NCBI RefSeq assembly: GCF_900115565.1
Contig: NZ_FOWW01000002.1
Location: forward strand, 793,160-857,159
Source: Amycolatopsis arida
GTDB lineage: Bacteria > Actinomycetota > Actinomycetes > Mycobacteriales > Pseudonocardiaceae
Direction of reading: 5' to 3'
DNA length: 64,000 bases
Each line of letters starts with the position of its first letter. Within the stretch, counting starts at the first letter, position 1. The notes under the pieces are model-generated. The model was not told the DNA's origin and did not search any database. It saw only the letters and a list, made by a program, of their open reading frames with translations. Of this stretch, positions 33,464 through 41,591 are shown piece by piece. The translations under genes were made by a program, and so were the position numbers.

Positions 33464-35502
33464 GACGCCTCCTTGGCCACCAGGGTGAGCACGTCGTACT
33501 TGGCGACCGACTCACCGTCGGCATTGGTCACGTCGCAGTCCCAGCGGACCTCGCCGTAGTCGGCGTTCTCCCGCGGGGTGATCTGCTTCGCGGTGAGCGT
33601 CACGGTGAGCGCGTCACCCGGCTTCACCGGCGTGAGGAAGCGCAGGTTCTCCAGCCCGTAGTTGGCCAGCACCGGGCCGGGCTCCGGCGAGACGAACAGC
33701 CCCGCGGCGAACGACACCACCAGGTAGCCGTGCGCGACGATCCCGCCGAACAGCGGGTTCTCCGCGGCCGCGGCCTCGTCGGTGTGCGCGTAGAACGTGT
33801 CGCCGGTGAACTCGGCGAAGTGGTCGACGTCCTCACGGGTCACCGTGCGCGGGCCGGCCACCACGCTGTCGCCGACCCGCAGCTCGGCGAGGCTCTTGCG
33901 GAACGGGTGCACCTCGCCCTCCCGCCTCGGCGCGCCGGGCACCCAGCGGGAGGTGACCGCGCCGAGCACCGTCGGGCTGGCCTGCACCGCGGTGCGCTGC
34001 ATGTGGTGCAGCACGCCGCGGATGCCGCCCATCTCCTCGCCACCGCCGGCGCGGCCAGGGCCGCCGTGCACCAGTGCCGGCAGCGGCGAGCCGTGACCGG
34101 TGGACTCCTTCGCGTCGTCGGCGTCGAGCACCAGCAGGCGACCGTGCCACGGCGCCACGCCCAGCACCACCTCACGGGCGAAGTCGGCGTCCCCGGTCAC
34201 CACCGAACCGACCAGGCTGCCCTGGCCGCGCGCGGCGAGCTCGATCGCCTCCCCGACCCCGGTATACGGGAGCACAGTGGACACCGGGCCGAACGCCTCG
34301 ACCTCGTGCGGCTCGGCGCGGCCGGGATCGTCGGCGCGGAGCAGCACCGGCGAGACGAACGCGCCGCGCTCCGGGTCGGCGTCCACCACCTCGACCCGCT
34401 CGGGGTCGCCGAACACCACGCTGCCCGCGTCCAGCAGCGCCTTGAGCGAGCGGCGCACCTCCTCCCGCTGCTCCAGGCTGGCCAGCGCGCCCATCCGCAC
34501 GTCCGGGTTGGCGGGGTTGCCGACGCTGACCTTCGCCAGCCGGTCGGCGGCGGCCTGCGCCACGTCGTCCAGCAACTGCGCGGGCACGAGCGCGCGGCGG
34601 ATCGCGGTGCACTTCTGGCCAGCCTTGACGGTCATCTCGGTGACCAGCTGCTTGACGTAGAGGTCGAACTCGGCCGTGCCGGGCCGGGCGTCCGGGCCGA
34701 GCACGGAGACGTTGAGCGAGTCGGCCTCGGCGTTGAACCGCAAGGCGTTGCGGACGATGGCGGGGTGGGTGCGCAGCCGCTGGGCGGTGGACGCCGACCC
34801 GGTGAACGACACCAGGTCCTGCGGGGTGAGGTGGTCGAGCAGGTCGCCGACCCCGCCGCAGACCAGCTGCAGCGAGCCGGGCGGCAGCAGGTCGGACTCG
34901 AGGATCAGCTCCACCAGCCGGGCGGTGAGGTAGGCGGTCTGGCTGGCCGGCTTGACCAGGCTGGGCACGCCGGCGAGGAACGCGGGGGCGAACTTCTCCA
35001 GCGGGCCCCAGACCGGGAAGTTGAACGCGTTGATCTGCACGGCCACACCGCGCAGCGGGGTCGCGATGTGCTGGCCGACGAACGTGCCGCCCTTGCCCAG
35101 CGGCTCCACGGCGCCCTCGACGTAGACGGTGTCGTTGGGCAGCTCCCGCCGGCTGTTGCTGGAGTAGCCGAACAGCACGCCGATCCCGCCGTCGACGTCG
35201 AACTTCGAGTCGCCCGTCGTCGCGCCGGTGCGCGCGGACAGGGCGTACAGCTCGTCCCGGTGCTCGCGCAGGTGGGAGGCCAGCGCCTTGAGCAGCGCGG
35301 CGCGCTGGTGGAAGGTCAGCTCGCGCAGCGCCGGGCCGCCGACCGTGCGGCCGTGGTCGAGCGCGGCGGCCATGTCGATGCCGGCCGAGGAGATCCGGGC
35401 GACCTCCTCCCCGGTCACCGCGTCGTGCAGCGGGGTGCCCTCGTCGTCGGGAGTGTGCCAGTGGCCGGAGACGTAGCTGCGGAGCGGGTTCGGAGCGGAC
35501 AC
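33460..35502 (-). CDS. paaZ: oxepin-CoA hydrolase / semialdehyde dehydrogenase
   Basis: Bifunctional ring-opening enzyme: a C-terminal MaoC-like hydratase opens oxepin-CoA and an N-terminal aldehyde dehydrogenase oxidises the aldehyde. The 680-aa product has QINAFNFPVWGPLEKFAPAF (ALDH fold), FTGSASTAQRL, catalytic Cys in KAGQKCTAIRRALVP (about 290) and, at the C-terminus, hot-dog motifs FAEFTGDTFYAHTDEAAAAE and GGIVAHGYLVVS. It is the first gene of the paaZ-(micro-ORFs)-paaABCDE transcript, with a PaaR-like operator 43-64 nt upstream of its start. Confidence 0.94.
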   Translation of the reverse strand: MSAPNPLRSYVSGHWHTPDDEGTPLHDAVTGEEVARISSAGIDMAAALDHGRTVGGPALRELTFHQRAALLKALASHLREHRDELYALSARTGATTGDSKFDVDGGIGVLFGYSSNSRRELPNDTVYVEGAVEPLGKGGTFVGQHIATPLRGVAVQINAFNFPVWGPLEKFAPAFLAGVPSLVKPASQTAYLTARLVELILESDLLPPGSLQLVCGGVGDLLDHLTPQDLVSFTGSASTAQRLRTHPAIVRNALRFNAEADSLNVSVLGPDARPGTAEFDLYVKQLVTEMTVKAGQKCTAIRRALVPAQLLDDVAQAAADRLAKVSVGNPANPDVRMGALASLEQREEVRRSLKALLDAGSVVFGDPERVEVVDADPERGAFVSPVLLRADDPGRAEPHEVEAFGPVSTVLPYTGVGEAIELAARGQGSLVGSVVTGDADFAREVVLGVAPWHGRLLVLDADDAKESTGHGSPLPALVHGGPGRAGGGEEMGGIRGVLHHMQRTAVQASPTVLGAVTSRWVPGAPRREGEVHPFRKSLAELRVGDSVVAGPRTVTREDVDHFAEFTGDTFYAHTDEAAAAENPLFGGIVAHGYLVVSFAAGLFVSPEPGPVLANYGLENLRFLTPVKPGDALTVTLTAKQITPRENADYGEVRWDCDVTNADGESVAKYDVLTLVAKEAS

Positions 35503-35544
35503 GGTGCGGGCCGACCTCCTCGGGTCACGGGGGCGAGGCGAATT

Positions 35545-35566
35545 ACCAACCGTACGTTCAGTAAGT
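35545..35566. promoter_or_regulatory. PaaR-like operator upstream of paaZ
   Basis: A 22-bp site with arms ACCAACCG and CAGTAAGT around TACGTT. It matches, at all but two fixed positions, the actinobacterial PaaR motif as I remember it (ACTNACCG-N6-CGGTNAGT with CG at the centre). A second copy lies at 37855. Confidence 0.7.
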
Positions 35567-35617
35567 CATGGTAGCCCCGACCCCGCGCGGGGAAAAGCCT
35601 CACCACCCCGCCCCGAT

Positions 35618-35640
35618 GCCATGAAGGCCACCTTCATGGC
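35618..35640. repeat. ATGAAGG palindrome
   Basis: GCCATGAAGG-CCA-CCTTCATGGC, a 10-bp stem hairpin between the paaZ promoter and the paaH stop codon. Its 20-nt half reappears as both arms of the larger palindrome at 49880. It probably acts as a terminator for paaJ-paaH or as a REP-like element. Confidence 0.7.
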
Positions 35641-35663
35641 GAGCATTGGGGTGGGGGCCGGGG

Positions 35664-36521
35664 TCAGTCGGGCCAGGTGTGGAAGCCCCGGCCGGTCTTG
35701 CGGCCCAGCTCGCCGCGCTCGACCTTCTCCCGCAGCAGCCGCGGCGGGGCGAACCGCTCGCCGAGCGTGCGGTGCAGGTACTCGGCGATGGCCAGCCGGA
35801 CGTCGAGCCCGACCAGGTCGGTGGAGCGCAGCGGCCCCATCGGGTGCCGGTAGCCCAGCTCCATCGCGGTGTCGATGGACGTCGCGTCGGCCACGCCCTC
35901 CTCGAGCATCCGGATGGCCTCGAGGCCGAGCAGCACGCCCAGCCGGCTGGTGGCGAAGCCCGGCGAGTCGCGCACCACGACCTCGGTCTTGCCGAGCGCG
36001 CGCACCCAGCCCAGCGCGCGGTCGCGCACGTCGTCGGCGGTCCGCTCACCCAGCACCAGCTCCACCAGCTTCGACGCGGGCACCGGGTTGAAGAAGTGCA
36101 TGCCGAGGAACCGCCGCGGGGAGGCCAGCGCGGCACCCAGCTCGCCGATCGACAGCGAGCTGGTGTTGGTGGCCAGCACGGTCTCCGGTGACACCGCCCG
36201 CTCCGCCGCGGTGAGCACGGCGACCTTGAGGTCGGCCCGCTCGGGCACGGCCTCGACGACGAGCGCCGCGCCGGCTGGCAGCTCCGCCGGGTCGGTGCCC
36301 AGCCGGACGCGGGCCAGCACGTCGGCCACCGGCTCGGTGAGCTTCCCGCGCTCGGCGGCCCGGTCGAGCCCACCGCGAATCCGCTCCCGGGCGGCCTCGG
36401 CCGCCGCCGCGTCGCCCTCCACCACGGTGACCTCGGCGCCCATGGCGGCGAAGACCTGTGCGATGCCCGCACCCATCCGGCCGCCGCCGATCACCCCGAT
36501 CGGCTCGTCGATCCTGTTCAT
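35664..36521 (-). CDS. paaH: 3-hydroxyacyl-CoA dehydrogenase
   Basis: NAD-dependent dehydrogenase of the beta-oxidation end of phenylacetate breakdown. The 285-aa product has IGVIGGGRMGAGIAQVFAAM (Rossmann), VVEAVPERADLK, ATNTSSLSIGEL, GMHFFNPVPASKLVELV (catalytic His) and VRDSPGFATSRLG. The start at 36521 (MNRIDEP) is preceded by AGGAGG. It lies 75 nt downstream of the thiolase gene in the same direction. Confidence 0.92.
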   Translation of the reverse strand: MNRIDEPIGVIGGGRMGAGIAQVFAAMGAEVTVVEGDAAAAEAARERIRGGLDRAAERGKLTEPVADVLARVRLGTDPAELPAGAALVVEAVPERADLKVAVLTAAERAVSPETVLATNTSSLSIGELGAALASPRRFLGMHFFNPVPASKLVELVLGERTADDVRDRALGWVRALGKTEVVVRDSPGFATSRLGVLLGLEAIRMLEEGVADATSIDTAMELGYRHPMGPLRSTDLVGLDVRLAIAEYLHRTLGERFAPPRLLREKVERGELGRKTGRGFHTWPD

Positions 36522-36596
36522 GCCCCTCCTCGCTGGCACTCGTCGACGGCGTTCGCCAAGGCTGCTGTGTTCAACGGTTCGCTCCGCAAGCTCCGC

Positions 36597-37787
36597 TCAC
36601 ACCCCCTCCACCAGCGCCGCGACGCCCTGGCCCACACCGACACACAGCGTCGCGAGGCCGCGCGCGGCGTCCTCCCGTTCCATCCGGTTCAGCAACGTGA
36701 CCACCAGCCTGGCGCCGGAGCAGCCCAACGGGTGGCCGAGCGCGATCGCGCCGCCGTCGGCGTTGACCCGCTCCTCGTCCAGCCCCAGCCGGCGGATCAC
36801 CGCGAGGCTCTGCGCGGCGAACGCCTCGTTCAGCTCCACCGCCCCGATGGCGTCCAGCGCGACGCCGGTGCGGGCGAGCAGCTTCTCGGTGGCCGGCACC
36901 GGGCCGAGCCCCATCAGCCGCGGGGCGACCCCGGCGCTCGCCCCGGCCACGATCCGCGCCCGCGGCGTGAGACGGTGCCGGCGCACGGCCTCCGCACTGG
37001 CCAGCACGACCGCCGCGGCGCCGTCGGACAGCGGGGACGACGAGCCGGCGGTGACGATGCCGTCGCGCCGGAACACCGGCCGCAGCCGGCCGAGCTTGTC
37101 CAGGCTGGTGCCCGGCCGGGGACCCTCGTCGGCGGTGACCTCCGTGTCGCCGACCGGCACCGGCACGATCTCCTGGTCGAACCGGCCGGCCTCCACCGCG
37201 GCGACCGCCCGCTGGTGGCTGCGCAGCGCGAACGCGTCGGAGTCGGCCCTGCCAATCCCGTCCAGCGCGGCGACCTCCTCCGCGGTCTCCCCCATGGACA
37301 GCGTCAGCTTCCGCTCGGGCTCCTCGGTGAACCTGGGGTTGACGAACCGCCAGCCGAGCGAGGTGTCGACCACCTCACCGGGGCGCGCCCACGGCGTGCC
37401 CGGCTTGGCCATCACCCACGGCGCGCGGGTCATCGACTCGACCCCGCCGGCGACCACGACGTCGGCCTCGCCGGCGCGGATCGCCTGCGCGGCCGAGAGC
37501 ACCGCGGTGAGGCCGCTGGCGCACAGCCGGTTGACGGTGTAGCCGGGCACCTCCTCGGGCAACCCGGCGAGCAGGACCGCCATCCGCGCCACGTTGCGGT
37601 TGTCCTCACCAGCCTGGTTGGCCGCGCCGAGCACCACCTCGTCGACCGCGTCCGGCGGCACCGCGGCCCTGCGGACCGCCTCGCCGACCACCAGCGCGGC
37701 GAGATCGTCCGGCCGGACCCCCGCCAGCGCACCGCCGTAGCGGCCCTGCGGGGTACGGACGGCATCGACAAGGAACGCCTCGGGCAC
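36597..37787 (-). CDS. paaJ: acetyl-CoA acyltransferase / 3-oxoadipyl-CoA thiolase
   Basis: Thiolase that releases acetyl-CoA and succinyl-CoA in the last step. The 396-aa product has the nucleophile Cys in [19 protein letters not shown] (about 90), [25 protein letters not shown] and the C-terminal [20 protein letters not shown], with [15 protein letters not shown] at the end. The GTG at 37787 has GGAGGAG upstream. It is divergent from paaI across a PaaR-like operator, so it is probably the first gene of a paaJ-paaH transcript. Confidence 0.9.
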   Translation of the reverse strand: MPEAFLVDAVRTPQGRYGGALAGVRPDDLAALVVGEAVRRAAVPPDAVDEVVLGAANQAGEDNRNVARMAVLLAGLPEEVPGYTVNRLCASGLTAVLSAAQAIRAGEADVVVAGGVESMTRAPWVMAKPGTPWARPGEVVDTSLGWRFVNPRFTEEPERKLTLSMGETAEEVAALDGIGRADSDAFALRSHQRAVAAVEAGRFDQEIVPVPVGDTEVTADEGPRPGTSLDKLGRLRPVFRRDGIVTAGSSSPLSDGAAAVVLASAEAVRRHRLTPRARIVAGASAGVAPRLMGLGPVPATEKLLARTGVALDAIGAVELNEAFAAQSLAVIRRLGLDEERVNADGGAIALGHPLGCSGARLVVTLLNRMEREDAARGLATLCVGVGQGVAALVEGV

Positions 37788-37854
37788 GGCTTCTCCTCCG
37801 GGTGACGGAATCCCTTGACAGCGGCTGCAGCACTGCCTTTACTTGGTCCACATT

Positions 37855-37876
37855 ATCAACCGTCCATTCGGTCAGT
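37855..37876. promoter_or_regulatory. PaaR-like operator between paaJ and paaI
   Basis: A 22-bp site with arms ATCAACCG and CGGTCAGT around TCCATT in the divergent promoter. It matches the same motif as the paaZ copy with an even better right arm. It lies 28 nt before the paaI GTG and 67 nt from the paaJ start. Confidence 0.7.
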
Positions 37877-37904
37877 AAGCGTTTCATTCGAGGCGGTGCA
37901 CGCG

Positions 37905-38333
37905 GTGTCCCACCCGCCGGCCGACGTACACAACGCGGCACACGACATGTTCGACGCGGACCGGGCCTCGCGCGCGCTCGGCATGGAGCTGGTCGAGGCC
38001 GTCGGCGGCAGTGCCGTGGCCAGGATGCGGGTCACCGAGAGCATGGTCAACGGGCACGGGATCGCCCACGGCGGCTACGTGTTCCTGCTCGCCGACACCG
38101 CCTTCGCCTGCGCGTGCAACAGCCATGGCCCGGTGACCGTGGCCGCCGGCGCCGACATCACCTTCGTCACCTCCGCCCGGCTCGGCGACGACCTCGTCGC
38201 GACGGCGGAGGAGCGCACCCGCTACGGCCGCAGCGGGATCTACGACGTCACCGTGACCCGCGGCGACGGCACGGTGATCGCCGAGTTCCGCGGCCGCAGC
38301 CGAACCATCCAGCGAAGCAGGGAAGAACCGTGA
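37905..38333 (+). CDS. paaI: PaaI thioesterase
   Basis: Hot-dog-fold thioesterase that hydrolyses stalled phenylacetyl-CoA derivatives and frees CoA. The 142-aa product has MVNGHGIAHGGYVFLLADTA (catalytic Asp in LADTAF) and the CNSHGPVTVAAGADITFV strand. The GTG at 37905 (VSHPPADVHNAAHDMFD) is chosen, about 11 nt after GAGG and downstream of the operator; earlier in-frame starts would overlap the operator. It overlaps paaK by 4 nt (GTGA). Confidence 0.88.
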   Translation: MSHPPADVHNAAHDMFDADRASRALGMELVEAVGGSAVARMRVTESMVNGHGIAHGGYVFLLADTAFACACNSHGPVTVAAGADITFVTSARLGDDLVATAEERTRYGRSGIYDVTVTRGDGTVIAEFRGRSRTIQRSREEP

Positions 38334-39667
38334 CCACCACACCCGACGACGTGGCGAGCGCCCCCGCCGGTGTCGACACGGTCGAGCTCGACGCGGGCGA
38401 GCGGCTCGGCGGCGACGAGCTGCGCGCCCTCCATCTGAAGCGTCTGCAGTGGACACTCCGGCACGCCTACCGGAACGTGCCGCACTACCGGCGCAAGTTC
38501 GACGAGGCCGGGGTGCACCCCGACGACTGCCGCTCGCTGGCGGATCTGGCGAAGTTCCCGTTCACCACCAAGGAGGACCTCCGGCAGACCTACCCGTTCG
38601 GCATGTTCGCCGTGTCGCGCGAGCGGGTGCGCCGGATCCACGCCTCCAGCGGCACCACCGGCAAGCCGACCGTCGTCGGCTACACCGAGCGGGACCTGGC
38701 GAACTGGGCGGAGGTGATGGCGCGGTCCATCCGGGCGGCCGGTGGGCGGCCGGGACAGATGGTGCACGTGGCGTACGGCTACGGGTTGTTCACCGGCGGC
38801 CTCGGCGCGCACTACGGCGCCGAGCGGCTCGGCTGCACGGTGGTCCCGGCGTCCGGCGGGATGACCGCGCGGCAGGTGCGGCTCATCACCGACTTCCGGC
38901 CCGAGGTCGTCATGGTCACCCCGTCGTACATGCTCACCCTGCTCGACGAGTTCGAGCGGCAGGGCATCGACCCGCGGCGGACCTCGCTGCGGGTGGGCAT
39001 CTTCGGCGCCGAGCCGTGGACCGAGGCCATGCGGGCCGAGATCGAGGAGCGCGGCGGCATCGACGCGGTGGACATCTACGGGCTGTCCGAGGTGATGGGG
39101 CCCGGCGTCGCGCAGGAGTGCGTGGAGACCAAGGACGGGCTGCACATCTGGGAGGACCACTTCTACCCGGAGGTGATCGACCCGATCGAGGGGACCGTGC
39201 TCGCCGACGGCGAGAGCGGCGAGCTGGTGTTCACCTCGCTGACCAAGGAGGCACTGCCGATCATCCGGTACCGCACCCGCGACCTCACCCGGCTGCTGCC
39301 CGGCACCGCGCGGCCGGCGCACCGGCGGATGGCCAAGGTCACCGGGCGGTCCGACGACATGATCATCCTGCGCGGGGTGAACCTCTTCCCCACCCAGATC
39401 GAGGAGATGGTGCTGGGCACCACCGGCCTGTCGCCGCACTTCCAGCTGGTGCTCACCACGCGGGAGCGGTTGGACCACCTGACCGTGCGGGTGGAGGCGC
39501 GGGCGGACACCCCCGCCGAGCGCCGGCCGGCCGCGGCCGCGGAGCTGGCCGACAGGGTGAAGGACGGCGTCGGGGTGAGCGTGGACGTCGAGGTGACCGA
39601 CCCGGAGACGCTGGAACGGTCGGTCGGCAAGCTGCGCCGCATCGTCGACCAGCGGGAAAACCGCTAG
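38330..39667 (+). CDS. paaK: phenylacetate-CoA ligase
   Basis: Activates phenylacetate with ATP and CoA, the entry step of the pathway. The 445-aa AMP-forming ligase has FPFTTKEDLRQTYPFGMF, the ATP loop HASSGTTGKPTVVGYT, YGYGLFTGGLGAHYGAERLG, DIYGLSEVMGPGVAQEC and the hinge GRSDDMIILRGVNLFPTQIE. The GTG at 38330 overlaps the paaI stop. It is followed 22 nt later by paaR on the same strand. Confidence 0.95.
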   Translation: MTTTPDDVASAPAGVDTVELDAGERLGGDELRALHLKRLQWTLRHAYRNVPHYRRKFDEAGVHPDDCRSLADLAKFPFTTKEDLRQTYPFGMFAVSRERVRRIHASSGTTGKPTVVGYTERDLANWAEVMARSIRAAGGRPGQMVHVAYGYGLFTGGLGAHYGAERLGCTVVPASGGMTARQVRLITDFRPEVVMVTPSYMLTLLDEFERQGIDPRRTSLRVGIFGAEPWTEAMRAEIEERGGIDAVDIYGLSEVMGPGVAQECVETKDGLHIWEDHFYPEVIDPIEGTVLADGESGELVFTSLTKEALPIIRYRTRDLTRLLPGTARPAHRRMAKVTGRSDDMIILRGVNLFPTQIEEMVLGTTGLSPHFQLVLTTRERLDHLTVRVEARADTPAERRPAAAAELADRVKDGVGVSVDVEVTDPETLERSVGKLRRIVDQRENR

Positions 39668-39689
39668 CCACCCCTGAAATACTGCGACC

Positions 39690-40301
39690 ATGACCAGCGC
39701 ACCGCCGTCCCGGCCCGGTACCCGCAGGGGTCGGCCGGGCTACGACCTGGAGTCGCTGCTCCAGGTCGCGGTGCGGTTGTTCAACGAGCGCGGCTACGAC
39801 GGCACCAGCATGGAGGACCTCTCCCGCAAGCTCGGCATCACCAAGTCGGCGATCTACCACCACGTGCCGAGCAAGCAGGAGCTGCTGCGGGTGGCGGTGA
39901 ACCGCGCGCTGGACGGGCTGTTCGCGGTGGCCGAGGAGGCCGAGTCGGTGCCGGGGCGGGCGATCGACCGGCTGGAGCACCTGGTCCGCGGCAGCGTGGC
40001 GGTGCTGGTGGAGCAGCTGTCGTTCGTGACCCTGCTGCTGCGGGTGCGCGGCAACACGAAGGTGGAGCGGGCGGCGCTGGCCCGCCGCCGCGAGTTCGAC
40101 CGGATGGTCGCCGACCTGGTCGCGCGGGCCGAGACCGAAGGCGACATCCGCCCCGACATCGACCCGGCCATCACCAGCCGGCTGCTGTTCGGCATGGTGA
40201 ACTCGCTGATCGAGTGGTACAAGCCGCGCCGCGGCGCCGGAGCCGAGGAGATCGCCGACGCCGTCGCCAAGATCGCCTTCGACGGCATCCGCGTCCGCTA
40301 A
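39690..40301 (+). CDS. paaR: TetR-family regulator of phenylacetate catabolism
   Basis: A 203-aa regulator. The N-terminal helix-turn-helix reads GYDGTSMEDLSRKLGITKSA with IYHHVPSKQELL after it; the rest is a helical effector domain. Actinobacterial PaaR proteins are TetR-type repressors that respond to phenylacetyl-CoA. The gene ends the paaI-K-R transcript. Two sites with the PaaR-type 22-bp motif (35545, 37855) sit before paaZ and in the paaJ/paaI divergent promoter. I infer that it represses all three transcripts, including its own. Confidence 0.85.
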   Translation: MTSAPPSRPGTRRGRPGYDLESLLQVAVRLFNERGYDGTSMEDLSRKLGITKSAIYHHVPSKQELLRVAVNRALDGLFAVAEEAESVPGRAIDRLEHLVRGSVAVLVEQLSFVTLLLRVRGNTKVERAALARRREFDRMVADLVARAETEGDIRPDIDPAITSRLLFGMVNSLIEWYKPRRGAGAEEIADAVAKIAFDGIRVR

Positions 40302-40309
40302 CCCCCTCG

Positions 40310-40427
40310 CGTGTGTCCGCGCCCCGTGCACACGTGTCCGCGTTCTGTGCACATGTGTCCGCGTTCCGTGCACGGGTGTCCGCGTCGTGCGGCGCGATCA
40401 CGTGTGCATGAGGCGCGGACACAGCGG
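40310..40427. repeat. 21-bp-period repeat cluster D
   Basis: Four tandem units of 21 nt (GTGTCCGCGTTCTGTGCACA plus one base and variants) are followed after a GC-rich gap by an inverted unit (GTGTGCATGAGGCGCGGACA). It lies downstream of paaR and upstream of the siderophore promoter. It is the clearest example of the family also found at 2988, 12402 and 21656. Confidence 0.85.
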
Positions 40428-40438
40428 ATGGAGGCGAC

Positions 40439-40474
40439 ATGTCGATATGTCGCTGTCTCTTCGCGCTGTCCTAA
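40439..40474 (+). CDS. possible Cys-containing leader peptide
   Basis: ATG at 40439 encodes MSICRCLFALS and a stop; GGAGG lies 4 nt upstream. It resembles short attenuating leader peptides of actinomycetes. However, it lies upstream of the iron box, so it would be transcribed with the siderophore genes only from a farther promoter. Confidence 0.25.
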   Translation: MSICRCLFALS

Positions 40475-40525
40475 GGGGACGTGACGACGCGTGGCGGATT
40501 CGTTGTTTACAGTCACCCCGGCACT

Positions 40526-40542
40526 AAGGTAAGACTTACCTT
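40526..40542. promoter_or_regulatory. iron box (IdeR/DmdR-type) upstream of sbnA
   Basis: Perfect palindrome AAGGTAAG-A-CTTACCTT, a strong match to the actinobacterial iron box half-site (TTAGGTTAG). It lies 28 nt before the sbnA GTG. Repression by an Fe-loaded DtxR-family protein is expected. Confidence 0.88.
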
Positions 40543-40570
40543 GCCCGCCGACCGCTGTCCTAGGAGTGCC

Positions 40571-41581
40571 GTGACCGCGCCCGACACGCTCGTCGAGCCC
40601 GTACCCGTCGAATCCGTGCGCGACTCCGTTCTCGACTGCGTGGGCGGCACCCCGGTGGTGGCCCTGCGCCGGCTGTTCCCGGACCCCGACGTCGAGGTCG
40701 TCGCCAAGCTCGAGCTGATGAACCCGAGCGGCAGCATGAAGGACCGCTCGGCGCGCTACATCGTGGAGAGCGGGCTGCGGGACGGCTCGATCCGGCCGGA
40801 GACCCGCCTCGTCGAGAGCAGCTCCGGCAACTTCGGCATCGCGCTCGCCACCGCGGCCAGGGTGCACGACCTGCGCTTCACCTGCGTGGTCGACCCCAAG
40901 GTCACCCGCGCCAACCTGGCGATCCTGCGCCGGCTCGGCGCGGACATCGACGTCGTCAGCGAGCCCGACGAGACGGGCGGCTACCTGGGCACGCGGCTGC
41001 GCAGGGTCGACGAGTTGCTCGCCGCGACCCCCGGCGCGCTGTGGGTCAACCAGTACGCCAACGACCGCAACTGGCAGGCGTACTACCACGGCACCGGCGC
41101 GGAGCTGGCCGCCCAGCTGGTGCACCCGCCCGACTACCTCGTCGCCGCGGTGAGCACCACCGGCAGCATCCTCGGCTGCGCCCGCCGGCTGCGCGAGCGC
41201 TTCCCCGGTCTGCGGGTGGTCGCCGTCGACGCGGTGGGCTCGGTGATCTTCGGCGGCGCCCCCGGGCCCCGCGAGCTGCCCGGCATCGGCGCGAGCCGAG
41301 TGCCGGAGCTGTGCCGGCCCGAGGAGATCGACGACGTCGTCCACGTCGACGACGTCGACGCCGCGCTCGGCTGCCGCGAGCTGCTGTCCGCGGAGGGGAT
41401 CTGCGCCGGCGGATCGAGCGGTGCCGTGGTCACCGCGATCGCCCGCGCCCTGCCCGGGCTGCCTCGGCCCTGCCGGGTGCTGGCGATCCTGCCGGACCGC
41501 GGCGACCGGTACCTGGACCTCGTCTACGACGACGCCTGGTTGGCCCTCGCCCGCGACCGCCGCCACGCCCGCACACCCTGA
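40571..41581 (+). CDS. sbnA: N-(2-amino-2-carboxyethyl)-L-glutamate synthase, SbnA-like
   Basis: PLP enzyme of the cysteine-synthase fold that in staphyloferrin B synthesis joins O-phosphoserine and glutamate. The 336-aa product has the PLP lysine in MNPSGSMKDRSARYIVESG, ESSSGNFGIALATAARVH, the phosphate loop VSTTGSILG and AGGSSGAVVTAI. The GTG at 40571 has AGGAG 4 nt upstream. It is first in the iron-box operon, 10 nt before sbnB. The neighbouring SbnB homologue separates it from an ordinary cysteine synthase. Confidence 0.88.
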   Translation: MTAPDTLVEPVPVESVRDSVLDCVGGTPVVALRRLFPDPDVEVVAKLELMNPSGSMKDRSARYIVESGLRDGSIRPETRLVESSSGNFGIALATAARVHDLRFTCVVDPKVTRANLAILRRLGADIDVVSEPDETGGYLGTRLRRVDELLAATPGALWVNQYANDRNWQAYYHGTGAELAAQLVHPPDYLVAAVSTTGSILGCARRLRERFPGLRVVAVDAVGSVIFGGAPGPRELPGIGASRVPELCRPEEIDDVVHVDDVDAALGCRELLSAEGICAGGSSGAVVTAIARALPGLPRPCRVLAILPDRGDRYLDLVYDDAWLALARDRRHARTP

Positions 41582-41591
41582 GGAGCATCCC

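Noticed and set aside
40171-40440. ORFs rich in HGTRTHVH or RVHAFC patterns across the 21-bp repeats
   Set aside because: The pattern comes from the 21-nt repeat unit (seven codons), not from protein selection; it occurs in several frames and strands.
40571-41581. Annotation as plain cysteine synthase
   Set aside because: Tight linkage to an SbnB homologue and NIS synthetases behind an iron box points to the diaminopropionate pathway.
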